From Planctomycetaceae bacterium (lineage in GTDB: Bacteria > Planctomycetota > Planctomycetia > Pirellulales > Thermoguttaceae): a stretch of DNA of 25,028 nt. Shown here one piece after another: positions 15,592 through 23,981 of this stretch. The translations under genes were made by a program, and so were the position numbers. Every line of letters starts with the position of its first letter. The stretch's first letter is position 1. The stretch lies in assembly GCA_031256755.1 (NCBI GenBank), contig JAIRPZ010000212.1, positions 1-25,028 of the forward strand, given 5' to 3'. The notes under the pieces are model-generated. The model worked only from the letters and a program-made list of their open reading frames with translations. It made no database searches and was not told where the DNA came from.

Positions 15592-16827
15592 ATGAAAAAG
15601 ATTTTCTCATTCGCAGCCGTCCTGCTGATTGCTGCCGGTACAACTTTGTGTCAGGCAGCCGAACTCCCTGCATCCGGTGATTACGACCTTGATCGTGAAT
15701 CCGCCGCCAAAGCATTCAACCAACTGCTGGAAAAGGCGCAAAAAACGCCGGTTATCAGTGCCGTCAAAGGGGCGGTCAAATTCGAAGCCGTCTCCCCTGT
15801 TGAAGTCCCCGTAAAATTGACCGCGGTCAGCAGTGTCGGCGGTACGGTTGCCGGCGGAACCGCCGGCGGTGAAGTGATTTCCGCTACGGCTCACGTTTCC
15901 AGTGCAACCAAGATTTGGTTCGAACTCGTCAACGGCGGCTATGTGAATCCGAAGACCTATAAATTCGCACCGGGCGAATTGGTCTATGTCGGCGTGTTAG
16001 CATCGCAGCCGGTTTCGGTGACGATCTATCAAAAAGATGAAAGCGGCGAACAGCGGCGCAAGTATCCGGTCGAAAAATTCCCCAGCAGTTTCGCGGTTAT
16101 TCAGCCCGGCGTGCCGACCCGTTTGCCGGTGCTGTTCCAGATTGACAAGGACTTCAAACCGGAAAACCTTTCTTTCGTGGTCGCCAACGTCAGCAGCCCC
16201 GCGATCTGCGACCAAGTCCGCCGCACCGTTGAAGCCACCCAGCAGGAACGCATCGAAGCATCGAAAGATGCGGCAACGTCGATTTCCCTTGTCGCCAGTG
16301 CCAGCATCGGTTCCGGCACCTTGAGTTCCGGTACATTGAAAGCCGATTTGCAAAGTGCCGAAGCCGCATTTGCCGCGATCAACACAGCCGGTCTCGAAGA
16401 AAAAGAATATGCCGAAGGCACGCTGAAGTGCCGCCGGGTCCGTTTCTTTTGCAGCCATCCGGTGTTTGTCCGTCCGGCTTATTACACCCGTTATGTCTCC
16501 AATCCGGTCAGCGTAGCGCGGAACAATCCGGTCAATGCCCTCCGCATTACCGGCGATAACAACAACGTGAATTACAACGTTGTCAACGTCAACAATGCGT
16601 CAACCGTTGCCGGCACTCCGCTGACGGCTGTACCGGCAGGACTCGCGGCGAACACCATCAGTTATCACTATCAGACCGTTGCGGTATCCGGTACGGCTCC
16701 GGCCTACCTTGAGAGCCGGGCGACTTATCCGAATGTCGAAGATGTCGCCTTCTATCTCATCTCCGAAAACGGAGTCGGTCAGTTGCCGCTGACCTTGGAA
16801 AAAACCGGTGCGAATTTCACCTGGTAG
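15592..16827 (+). CDS. Secreted protein with DUF4384-like domain
   Basis: A 411-residue exported protein: Sec signal peptide at 1-23 (FAAVLLIAAGTTLCQAA), an Ala/Gly/Val-rich stretch (about 60-100), then about 105-202 resembling DUF4384 (PF14326): KIWFELVNGGYVNP, FAPGELVYVGVLASQPVSV, a glycine-turn strand, and VIQPGVPTRLPVLFQIDKD. DUF4384 is a beta-rich domain often found with or near caspase-fold proteases, which matches the next two genes. The rest (203-411) is of unknown fold, with an Asn-rich segment at about 321-344 (NNPVNALRITGDNNN). Shine-Dalgarno AGGAG at 15577-15581 supports the ATG. No enzymatic residues are evident; a binding or scaffold role outside the cytoplasm is inference. Confidence 0.75.
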   Translation: MKKIFSFAAVLLIAAGTTLCQAAELPASGDYDLDRESAAKAFNQLLEKAQKTPVISAVKGAVKFEAVSPVEVPVKLTAVSSVGGTVAGGTAGGEVISATAHVSSATKIWFELVNGGYVNPKTYKFAPGELVYVGVLASQPVSVTIYQKDESGEQRRKYPVEKFPSSFAVIQPGVPTRLPVLFQIDKDFKPENLSFVVANVSSPAICDQVRRTVEATQQERIEASKDAATSISLVASASIGSGTLSSGTLKADLQSAEAAFAAINTAGLEEKEYAEGTLKCRRVRFFCSHPVFVRPAYYTRYVSNPVSVARNNPVNALRITGDNNNVNYNVVNVNNASTVAGTPLTAVPAGLAANTISYHYQTVAVSGTAPAYLESRATYPNVEDVAFYLISENGVGQLPLTLEKTGANFTW

Positions 16828-16834
16828 TTTATAA

Positions 16835-16877
16835 AAGAAGTACGGAACGGAATGTCATGTTCCGTTCCGTATTTCTT
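16835..16877 (+). terminator. Strong hairpin after the DUF4384-like gene
   Basis: An 18-bp stem (16835-16852 with 16860-16877, one G-T pair) closes a 7-nt loop just after the stop at 16827. The core is TACGGAACGGAA with TTCCGTTCCGTA. No long T run follows, so it may be a weak terminator or a 3' mRNA stabiliser separating this gene from the caspase genes. Confidence 0.6.
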
Positions 16878-16999
16878 GATGTTCATCACGCGTTCCGTTT
16901 CCCTTCAATCCCTTTTTTAACCCCTTTTTTGTTCACTCCTTATTCGTTTCATTCCTTTTTGGCACTTGGTGCTTTTTTCCTTTTACCCCATTTCGAGCC

Positions 17000-18163
17000 A
17001 TGTTCCGATTCATTTTATGCTGTATTGGTTTATTGACGGCTGTTTCGTTGAGCAACCCTGACGAAGTCCTCGGACAGAAACTGCATTTGATTATTGCCGC
17101 CAACAGCGAAGCCGGCGGCGGTATCAGCAGCAGCGTCCAGAAAGACGGAGAAAATATCCGCGAGTTATTCACGGATAACGTTCCGGCAGACAAACTGGAC
17201 ATTATCGAAGCGGCGAAGGATCAATTCACGGAAGACGGATTGCTCGGCTGCATCCGCAAGGTGAAGTCCCGGCCGGAAGACGTGATCGTCTTCTACTATT
17301 CAGGACACGGCGCGTATGACGAGAATACGCGTGAACAATTTCTGGATATGGGAGCCGGCAAAGGCAAACAACTGTACCGGGTGAAGATTTTGGAAGAGAT
17401 CAAAAAGAAAACGCCCCGCCTGACGGTGCTGCTGACGGACTGCTGTAATATCAAAAGTAAGTTTACCGGTGAAGACAACAGTCCGGCGGAAGCGGTCGAA
17501 ACGCTCGGCATCAAGAAACTCTCGCCGCTTTTCGAGAAACTGTTTTTTAATGAAGGCATACTCGGCACCGGTGTGGTCGATATGACATCGTCCGTGAAAG
17601 GGGAGTTTTCCTTTTGCTTTCGGAACCAAGCCGGTTCGCTTTTTACCGATGTGCTGGTTTCCCTGTTCAGGGAAAACAAGGATAACGCAAAAGCGGAGTG
17701 GAAAACGATGGCTGCCGACTTGACAGCAGGTGTCAAGCAGAAGTTCACCGAAGACAGCGAATTCTATACCAAAGAAGCAAAGTTCGCGTTTGACTCGCTG
17801 GGATTGAGACATTTACAGCAGACAACGCAAACGGTCGCGGTTTTGGCATTGCCCGGCGTAGTGATTGAGGACAAACCGATTGACCAACCGATTGTTAAGC
17901 CGCCGGTGCGTTTCGGCGTGCGTGCGGTGGTCAATCCGGGCAAAGAAGGCGGAATGAAGATTACCGAAGTGATCAAAGGAACTCCGGCAGAGCAAGAAGG
18001 AGTCGAAACCGGCGATATATTCCTGTCGATCAACGGAAAATCTGTCGATTCCGAAGAGGAATACAGTCAAGCCGTCGATGATTCGCCGCAAATGATGGAC
18101 ATTCTCCTCATCAATGTCAAAGACAACCGGAAATACAAAGCAACTATCAAACTCGGCTGGTAA
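17000..18163 (+). CDS. Secreted caspase-fold (C14-like) protease with C-terminal PDZ domain
   Basis: A 387-residue protein with a putative signal peptide (1-25, CCIGLLTAVSLSNPDEVLG). Residues 28-260 form a caspase/metacaspase-like domain: strand LHLIIAA, the catalytic His103 in FYYSGHGAYD, and the catalytic Cys (Cys149, or Cys148) in VLLTDCCN. Both are where C14 peptidases place the dyad. A PDZ domain follows (about 303-386: FGVRAVV, ITEVIKGTPAEQEGVETGDI), probably for substrate or partner binding. The order is the same in the next gene, a paralogue. Substrate specificity is not predictable here. Export makes an envelope or extracellular target likely (inference). The ATG at 17000 lacks a clear Shine-Dalgarno. 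Confidence 0.82.
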   Translation: MFRFILCCIGLLTAVSLSNPDEVLGQKLHLIIAANSEAGGGISSSVQKDGENIRELFTDNVPADKLDIIEAAKDQFTEDGLLGCIRKVKSRPEDVIVFYYSGHGAYDENTREQFLDMGAGKGKQLYRVKILEEIKKKTPRLTVLLTDCCNIKSKFTGEDNSPAEAVETLGIKKLSPLFEKLFFNEGILGTGVVDMTSSVKGEFSFCFRNQAGSLFTDVLVSLFRENKDNAKAEWKTMAADLTAGVKQKFTEDSEFYTKEAKFAFDSLGLRHLQQTTQTVAVLALPGVVIEDKPIDQPIVKPPVRFGVRAVVNPGKEGGMKITEVIKGTPAEQEGVETGDIFLSINGKSVDSEEEYSQAVDDSPQMMDILLINVKDNRKYKATIKLGW

Positions 18164-18186
18164 CAGCGGGTTTGGAATTCCTTACC

Positions 18187-18263
18187 GTTATGATGATCGT
18201 AATGATTATTATTACGATTGTCGTTACGATAATCATGACTGTTATCATTACTGTTACCATAAC
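18187..18263 (+). repeat. 77-nt imperfect hairpin before the pseudocaspase gene
   Basis: Pairing base i with base 36450-i (centre 18225) gives 27 Watson-Crick pairs, 5 G-U pairs and 6 mismatches out of 38, with no bulges. The best blocks are GTTATG/CATAAC at the ends, GTAATGAT/ATCATTAC at 18199-18206/18244-18251, and the apical GATT/AATC. The G-U pairs work on the plus-strand RNA. It ends about 28 nt before the Shine-Dalgarno of the next gene. The sequence is AT-rich and repetitive (repeated TTACGAT and ATCAT words). Confidence 0.6.
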
Positions 18264-18303
18264 AAGACCAATTACTCAAACTCAAAAAAGAAAGGAAATT
18301 TTC

Positions 18304-19962
18304 ATGTTCTCCGTTATCCGTCAATCCTACCGTCTGTTTTTCGGACAAATACTTGTACAGGCATTTTTGCTGTGCGCCGTTTCTCTTCCGTCATTCTCTC
18401 CGGCGTTGGCTGAAGAGAAGAAAGATGCCGGCGAAAAGAAAGAACCGCTGGCTGCGGACGAGGGCCGGGCGTGGGCAACGCAGGGGCGGCTTTACGTGGT
18501 GATCGCCGCGGACAGCAAACTCGAAGGTGTTGCCGGTCAGATCGCCGAAAAGAACGGCAATGAGATCAGCAGATTATTCCGCAGCAATGTTGCTGCCGGT
18601 GCTTATGCGGTTGTCCGCATACCCGCGGACTCCATGACGCGGCAGATGTTCTTTTCGGTGCTTTCCAGTTTGCGGGTCACGCCGCAGGATGCCGTTGTCG
18701 TGTATATTTCCGGCAAAGGCGGATACGACCGCAAAAACGGTGCGTATTACACATTAAGCAAAGGCAAAGAAGAGTTATACCGCAGTGAAATTCGCCATGC
18801 GCTGGCGAAAAAGAATGTCCGGCTGCGTGTGCTGATGACCGACAATGCGGACGGCAACGCGATTCCGAAAAAACCGGAGCCGAAACCGGAACCAAAGCCG
18901 GAAGCGAAATCGGATGAAAAGACAAACAGCACGAAGTTTGCCGGCAATAATCAGGAATTGATTATTGATGTCGTCATTGATGATGACGACAATAACGGAA
19001 AAGAGCCGCCGGCAGTACCGGGCGACAGCAAACGCGGCGGCGCGGTGAAAGCAGAAGAACGTAAAACGACAACGCCGCTTTTCTTTTCTTTGTTTTTTAA
19101 CAGCAAAGGAACTGTCGATATTCAATCGGCATTGTCCGGTCAGTATTCGCTGCCGGCGGACAGCGGGTTAGGAATCTTTACGGAAACGTTTGCGGTACTG
19201 CTGAAAGCCAATGCAAACAAATGTTTGTCTTGGTACCGTTTCTTCCCTTACCTCAAAGAGGGAAATGCATTGATGTTCAAGAGTATCTATCCTGACGGCA
19301 TTGATGTGAGAAACGGCGGCAGTGTGCAGCAAACGGCTACGCCGGTGCTGCTGACGCTCGGCAAAGGCAAAACAAACGGTTCGGACAGCGAATGGGCGGT
19401 GGTTTATCCGCACGGCGAACAGTTTGACGTAAAAATTACCGACGGCAAAGAGGAAATCAAGTTAAGCGACAGCGACAGCAAGACCGCAGCGAATTTGATT
19501 GCAGAGACCGTGAAAATTGTCCGTCCGCAAAACGATGCGGAAACGGGAACGCATGAAGATTATGCGGCGATTGACCCGGACAACACGGTGAACGGTGCAA
19601 ACGGCGAGCCGTTTGGAACGAAACTGCCGCCGGTGGAACTGCCAAAGGATAAACCCAAATCCGAAAAAACGGACAGCGGCAAGACCCTGCCGCCGGCATT
19701 GCAAGGCGGAAAAAAGCCGATATTCGGAGTCCGGGCGGCGAGATTTGTCAGCGGCGGCGTGCAGATTACGGAAGTGATCAGCGGTTCTGTTGCAGAAGAG
19801 GCGGGACTGAAAAATGGATACATCATCTTGAAAATTGACGGCAAAAAAATCTTTAACGAAAGAGATTACGAAAACGCCGTTGATGAAGCCGGCCGCAGCA
19901 TAGAATTAGAATACCGTGATGAAAACGGTCTGCAAACGAAATCCATCGACTTGCAGAAATGA
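18304..19962 (+). CDS. Secreted pseudocaspase (dyad lost) with C-terminal PDZ domain
   Basis: A 552-residue paralogue of the protein at 17000-18163. Signal peptide 1-36 (FLLCAVSLPSFSPALA), caspase-like fold about 62-340, PDZ about 472-550 (FGVRAAR, VQITEVISGSVAEEAGLKNG). Where the paralogue has SGHG and TDCC, this one reads YISGKGGYD (Lys138 for His) and LMTDNADGN (Ala182, or Asn181, for Cys). Both catalytic residues are gone though surrounding strands are kept, so it should be inactive as a protease. A PEPKPEPKPE linker and an acidic DDDDNN patch (about 189-255) are inserted after the dead Cys site. The frame is open from a TTG at 18172, but AAAGGAAA at 18292-18299 and the signal peptide fix the ATG at 18304. 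Confidence 0.82.
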   Translation: MFSVIRQSYRLFFGQILVQAFLLCAVSLPSFSPALAEEKKDAGEKKEPLAADEGRAWATQGRLYVVIAADSKLEGVAGQIAEKNGNEISRLFRSNVAAGAYAVVRIPADSMTRQMFFSVLSSLRVTPQDAVVVYISGKGGYDRKNGAYYTLSKGKEELYRSEIRHALAKKNVRLRVLMTDNADGNAIPKKPEPKPEPKPEAKSDEKTNSTKFAGNNQELIIDVVIDDDDNNGKEPPAVPGDSKRGGAVKAEERKTTTPLFFSLFFNSKGTVDIQSALSGQYSLPADSGLGIFTETFAVLLKANANKCLSWYRFFPYLKEGNALMFKSIYPDGIDVRNGGSVQQTATPVLLTLGKGKTNGSDSEWAVVYPHGEQFDVKITDGKEEIKLSDSDSKTAANLIAETVKIVRPQNDAETGTHEDYAAIDPDNTVNGANGEPFGTKLPPVELPKDKPKSEKTDSGKTLPPALQGGKKPIFGVRAARFVSGGVQITEVISGSVAEEAGLKNGYIILKIDGKKIFNERDYENAVDEAGRSIELEYRDENGLQTKSIDLQK

Positions 19963-19994
19963 GCCGCCGCAAGGAGATCTGAAGCGAGGAAGAG

Positions 19995-20022
19995 CCGCGG
20001 AACACACGTTCCGCGGTTTTTT
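19995..20022 (+). terminator. Rho-independent terminator after the pseudocaspase gene
   Basis: CCGCGGAAC, loop ACAC, GTTCCGCGG, then six T: a perfect 9-bp GC-rich stem 32 bp after the stop at 19962. The T run lies only on the plus strand, so it ends the caspase gene transcript and not the convergent kinase transcript. Confidence 0.9.
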
Positions 20023-20082
20023 GCTCAATGTACCGCCTTCGGGAAACCCGCTGCGGCAAACGGCTGTGAGAACGCAACACGT

Positions 20083-23000
20083 CTATTTCACCGTTCCCCA
20101 AAACAAACTTGCAGGCAAATCTTCCGCACGCCATTGAGATACCGTCAAAGCATGATGCTGTTCTTCTTGAGACCAACATTCCGAATCGTCCCAAAATAAC
20201 ACCGGCGGACGGCTGTTTTTCAATTCCGATTGAATCAGCGCAAGAAGTTCTTTCGGCAAATTCCACGAATCGCCGGAAGCCGAACATTCAATGATCTGCT
20301 GCCGGTTATACGGCAAAAGAAACCGCTGTACCTGCTGCCGATCCTGCGGAATAAAAACCGCAAAACCGTTGGCTGAACTCATCGGAAAATAAAAAAGCAG
20401 ACACGATTTGTTTTCCGGCAGTGTTATATGCCGCGACTCCGCAATCCAAAACGCCTGCTGCGGAATGTTATGTCCGCAGCATTGAATCACCGCATCATAA
20501 TAAGGGAGCAGCGGCGGCAGCATTTTGACGGTTTTTAACAGCGGCACGATATATTTTTCCGCTTCTTCAACATCGAACCACTGATTCTCGCTCTTTTTGC
20601 AGAACAATATATGCAGAGCCAGCAAATGCAGCGCGAGCCGCTGCCCTTCATAACGTTCCAGCGGATTCGTGATCAATAACTGTTTGTCCAGCCAGTCGTG
20701 AAGCATCAGAACCGTATTGTCGTTATCCTCATTATCATCAGCGGACAACAGCGAGAGCAGCGAATAGATGAGTACGGCAGAAGGGGAGGGCTGTCCGTAA
20801 ATTTCCGGCGGAACCCCGGTGTCTTTTTGTCCGCCGACACACCGCAGCAGTGCCGACTTGCACCGCAGAATAAATTGACGGTCGTTGTCGCCGGTTTCCT
20901 CCGCGGCGAGTTTGTATCTGTCGATTCCTTCGGTGAAACAATACGCAAGACGCGACGGATCGTTCTGCCCGCGGGCTTGAACGCTGACCAGTTCGGCAAA
21001 CATACTGTCCGCCAATGTTTCCCGCAGATCAATTTTGTACGGCAGCACGGTTTTTTCCGCCGCCGGATTCTCTTTCATTTTCGCTAATAACTCGCGGCAG
21101 TTTTTACGGGCATCCTGATGATTTCCGAACCAGCATTGAATTTTCAGGAGCGGAACCGCAGCGGCCAGTACGTCCGCGGCCAGCACATCGTCTTTATTCT
21201 GTTTTAAGGCGCGGCGGTGAATCCGGCGGAAAACCGTTTCCGCCTCGGACAGTTGCCATTGTTTCATTAACACCGCCGCATAGCGTTTGTCCAATTGTTC
21301 CGCAGCATGCTCATGCTGTTGATCGCAGAGTATTTTGCGGACGGCATCAAAAACCGAATTCTGCCGCTGTCCTGCCGCCGCCAGTTTTTCCGCCGCCGAA
21401 ATCTGCAATTCACAGCGGAAAAGAATATCGTCCGCCATAACCGAATCCGCGGAAATGGCATTGACGAGTTGCTGATAGCGTTCAGGATTGCTGTTAAGCC
21501 ACCAGTCCAAATTCGCAGCATCAAATTGGCAAACTTTTTTCAGATATTTTGCTTTCAGCGAAGCGGCAGCATCATAAGACGCAGCGGCTTTAGCATAAAG
21601 CAACTGGGCTTGCTGCGCCGCATTGAAATCGTTTGTCTTGATTGCGTCAAAATGCAGACGCACGGCTTGGGAGTGAAGATCGGCTGCCGGAAAGGCGGAG
21701 TCGGTGCGGTGAAAAAAATTGATCGGCTGTTCGCCGGATTCCTCGCGCCACCGCCCGTCAAACGGCACATATTCAATCCGCCGCAGATCGGCAGCGGATA
21801 ATCCTTCCGGCAGTACCGGATCATCCGGTTTCATCACGGGAGGCGGCTTCGGACGGTCATCATCATTCTCTTTTTGTTTCCATTGTCCGTTGATTAATGC
21901 CGCACCGGCGATCAGCGTCAAAACGGAATGAGGCAAGTATCTTCGCCACAGCGGTTTCGGCGGAAGAACCGCCGGCAGTGCGGACGGCGGAGATGGCACG
22001 CCGCTGTCTATCAGCAGCCCGCTGCCGTATAATGAACTGAAACCTTTTTCATCGGCAAACGGACGCAATACGGCAATCACATCCGCCGGCTGCGCAAAAC
22101 GTTCTGCCGGTGTCTTGGCCAGCATTTTGCGGATACACTGTTCCACTTCTTCGGGACAATCGCTGCGGTAGGCCGCAATCTCCGGCGGCATGTCTTGCAG
22201 ATGAGCAATCATCCGCTGCTCCCGGTTCCATTCGTCGCGTTCAAACGGCGCACGTCCGGTCAGCAGAAAAAAGAAAACGCAGCCGAGCGAATAAATGTCG
22301 GCGTGAAATGTCACCGATCCGGCATCTTTCCATTGTTCCGGCGCAATATAATCCACACTGCCCATCGTTACGGAAACGACCGTATGCGCAATATTGGCAT
22401 CAATTTGCTGTTCCGCCGTGAATTTGCCGAGACCGAAATCGAGAATCTTGACCGTTTTGTCTTCGGCCAACATAATGTTTTCCGGTTTAATGTCGCGGTG
22501 AATAATGCCGTTTTCGACGGCAAACTGCAAACCGTTTGCCGTCTGCATAATAATCGAACATGCCAGCGGCACGGACAGCGGACCGTCCTTCACGATTGTC
22601 CGCAGATTTTTCCCTTTCACATAATCCATCACGATATAGTATCGCCCGTGGTCTTCACCGCCGTAGACCGCACGGACAAAATTCGGATGAATCAACTGAC
22701 AGCCAAGTTTCATTTCACGGAGAAACCGCGATCGGTGTTCCGCACTGGCAAGCCATTCTGTTTTTAACAGTTTCACGGCAACGTTCTGTTGCATTAAACG
22801 ATGCTGTCCGCGGTACACTTTCCCCATTCCGCCGCTGCCGATCTGTTCATAATACTCATATTCGCCGAGTCGCTGCTGCTTTATCACATACAAGTAAGCA
22901 TCGTTTATGGCGGGTTCATAGGACGGAAACATTTCAATCAGACGGGGCAGATCAAATCGGAGACCTTTACGGAACCGGGTTTGTATGTCCGTAATGATCA

Positions 23001-23262
23001 AATCGCATGCGATTTCCTCTCTTTCTGCCGCATTTTCTGCCGCAACCGAGGCCAGCAGTGCCGGCAACTGCATGATGCTTTTTTCCGTCCAGTGCTTTTC
23101 AAACAGGTCAAGCATTTCATCCTTTGTGGAGACGCTCCCCGCTGCGGACGGGCGTGCGCCGGCAGAACCGCCCGTCATGACCGATGTCCCCGGCATCGGC
23201 AGGTCATGTTCCGGCAGTTTTTTTCCGTAAAGTATGGTGCTTTTGTTTACACCGTTTTCCAT
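20083..23262 (-). CDS. Membrane Ser/Thr protein kinase with large C-terminal region
   Basis: A 1059-residue Hanks-type kinase. Residues 45-130 are the planctomycete-type leader (ending RFRKGLRFDLPRLIEMFPSY). The kinase domain (about 135-405) has the glycine loop GSGGMG (142-147), Lys164 (VAVK), Glu183, HRDIKPEN (catalytic Asp257), DFG (275-277) and APE (307-309), so it should be active. A short hydrophobic stretch (about 442-457, PHSVLTLIAGAALING) is a probable membrane segment; the following 600 residues, helix-rich and TPR-like in places, would lie outside the cytoplasm. I recognise no enzyme domain there. The frame is also open from a TTG at 23283; the ATG at 23262 is preferred and overlaps the sigma factor gene by 16 bp. 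That linkage suggests signalling to the sigma factor. Confidence 0.88.
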   Translation of the reverse strand: MENGVNKSTILYGKKLPEHDLPMPGTSVMTGGSAGARPSAAGSVSTKDEMLDLFEKHWTEKSIMQLPALLASVAAENAAEREEIACDLIITDIQTRFRKGLRFDLPRLIEMFPSYEPAINDAYLYVIKQQRLGEYEYYEQIGSGGMGKVYRGQHRLMQQNVAVKLLKTEWLASAEHRSRFLREMKLGCQLIHPNFVRAVYGGEDHGRYYIVMDYVKGKNLRTIVKDGPLSVPLACSIIMQTANGLQFAVENGIIHRDIKPENIMLAEDKTVKILDFGLGKFTAEQQIDANIAHTVVSVTMGSVDYIAPEQWKDAGSVTFHADIYSLGCVFFFLLTGRAPFERDEWNREQRMIAHLQDMPPEIAAYRSDCPEEVEQCIRKMLAKTPAERFAQPADVIAVLRPFADEKGFSSLYGSGLLIDSGVPSPPSALPAVLPPKPLWRRYLPHSVLTLIAGAALINGQWKQKENDDDRPKPPPVMKPDDPVLPEGLSAADLRRIEYVPFDGRWREESGEQPINFFHRTDSAFPAADLHSQAVRLHFDAIKTNDFNAAQQAQLLYAKAAASYDAAASLKAKYLKKVCQFDAANLDWWLNSNPERYQQLVNAISADSVMADDILFRCELQISAAEKLAAAGQRQNSVFDAVRKILCDQQHEHAAEQLDKRYAAVLMKQWQLSEAETVFRRIHRRALKQNKDDVLAADVLAAAVPLLKIQCWFGNHQDARKNCRELLAKMKENPAAEKTVLPYKIDLRETLADSMFAELVSVQARGQNDPSRLAYCFTEGIDRYKLAAEETGDNDRQFILRCKSALLRCVGGQKDTGVPPEIYGQPSPSAVLIYSLLSLLSADDNEDNDNTVLMLHDWLDKQLLITNPLERYEGQRLALHLLALHILFCKKSENQWFDVEEAEKYIVPLLKTVKMLPPLLPYYDAVIQCCGHNIPQQAFWIAESRHITLPENKSCLLFYFPMSSANGFAVFIPQDRQQVQRFLLPYNRQQIIECSASGDSWNLPKELLALIQSELKNSRPPVLFWDDSECWSQEEQHHALTVSQWRAEDLPASLFWGTVK

Positions 23263-23873
23263 TGGTCGGTAATGGTTTTCCAAATTTCACGAATCCGTTT
23301 GAGTTTGCGTTCCACGGTTCTTTTGACGCAGCCGAGTTGCTCCGCGATTTCGTCAAGCGTGTATCCTTCTAACAAAAACCGGGCTACGCTGCGCATCGGT
23401 TCGTCGTCCAATGCCTGAAACAGTTCTTCGCTGGTGTCGGCGAATTCCGCTTCCATCAGCGGGGTAATTTCGGACGTGTCCGGCAAATCGGCAAGACCGC
23501 TGCCTTCGCTCTCACCGGAACCGGTGAAAGCGGATTCGCCGATTGTTGTGCCGCCGCCCCGTTTCTGCGTCTGTTCGCTGCGGATATGTTTGAATATCTT
23601 CCGGCTGACAATCGTCAGCAGCACTTTCCAAAGTTCATTTTCACTGGAGATCGAATGATAATGTTCGCCGGCAATGCCTTGATAAAAACTGTTGAGTGCG
23701 CTGACGGCAAAGTCCTCTTCATCGCGGGCGATCCGGTAATGCGGCGACAGCCGGTTGCGGGCCGCAGCGGAAAGTTTGCCGAAATACTTCTCAAAAAATA
23801 ACGTAAACGACTCGCTTTGTCCTTCTTTGATGCCGTTCAGAATGGTCAGTAATTGTTTTTCGCAGGGATTCAT
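23247..23873 (-). CDS. ECF-type sigma factor of the planctomycete kinase-linked kind
   Basis: A 208-residue group IV sigma factor. Region 2 is about residues 20-105 (SFTLFFEKYFGKLSAAAR to SRKIFKHIRSEQTQKRGGG) and region 4 about 148-200, with the helix-turn-helix YTLDEIAEQLGCVKRTVERKLKRI; a Gly/Ser/Glu-rich linker joins them. This resembles the sigma factors of Planctomycetota encoded next to Ser/Thr kinases rather than anti-sigma factors (PF07638-like). The frame is open to 23981, but the ATG at 23873 (MNPCEKQLLTILNGIKEG) gives normal length; the preceding 36 residues are low in similarity. No Shine-Dalgarno is seen. Its target promoters are not identified; the neighbouring outer-membrane and caspase genes are candidates. 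Confidence 0.86.
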   Translation of the reverse strand: MNPCEKQLLTILNGIKEGQSESFTLFFEKYFGKLSAAARNRLSPHYRIARDEEDFAVSALNSFYQGIAGEHYHSISSENELWKVLLTIVSRKIFKHIRSEQTQKRGGGTTIGESAFTGSGESEGSGLADLPDTSEITPLMEAEFADTSEELFQALDDEPMRSVARFLLEGYTLDEIAEQLGCVKRTVERKLKRIREIWKTITDQWKTV

Positions 23874-23900
23874 TTTATATCTAACTGTGTAAGCCGATGA

Positions 23901-23934
23901 AAAAGAGAACCGGACGGTATGCATCCGGTCTCTT
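23901..23934 (-). terminator. Hairpin terminator after the outer-membrane gene
   Basis: On the plus strand AAAAGAGAACCGGA (23901-23914) pairs with TCCGGTCTCTTTT (23924-23934 and adjacent bases), with one bulged A. On the minus strand the stem runs into TCTCTTTTTC, a T-rich tail, so it fits the outer-membrane gene ending at 23982. It would separate that gene from the sigma factor gene. Confidence 0.6.
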
Positions 23935-23940
23935 TTGCTG

Positions 23941-23971
23941 CGGGCAGCCGTTGTTCTGCCCGAACTTTTTT
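23941..23971 (+). terminator. Second hairpin with plus-strand T run
   Basis: CGGGCAG (23941-23947) pairs with CTGCCCG (23956-23962), followed by a T run at 23966-23971. As a terminator it faces the plus strand, where no gene precedes it; on the minus strand it is a stem 20 bp after the outer-membrane gene stop. Together with the hairpin at 23901 it forms a two-way transcription barrier. Confidence 0.5.
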
Positions 23972-23981
23972 CATGAAACAA

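Noticed and set aside
18196..18260. CRISPR-like short repeats between the caspase genes
   Set aside because: The repeated words are 7-8 nt, unevenly spaced and explained by one hairpin; there are no spacers or cas genes.
18172..18303. 44-codon N-terminal extension of the pseudocaspase with a long hydrophobic Ile/Thr/Met run
   Set aside because: It starts at TTG without a ribosome site and reads through the hairpin. The ATG at 18304 has a Shine-Dalgarno and a normal signal peptide.
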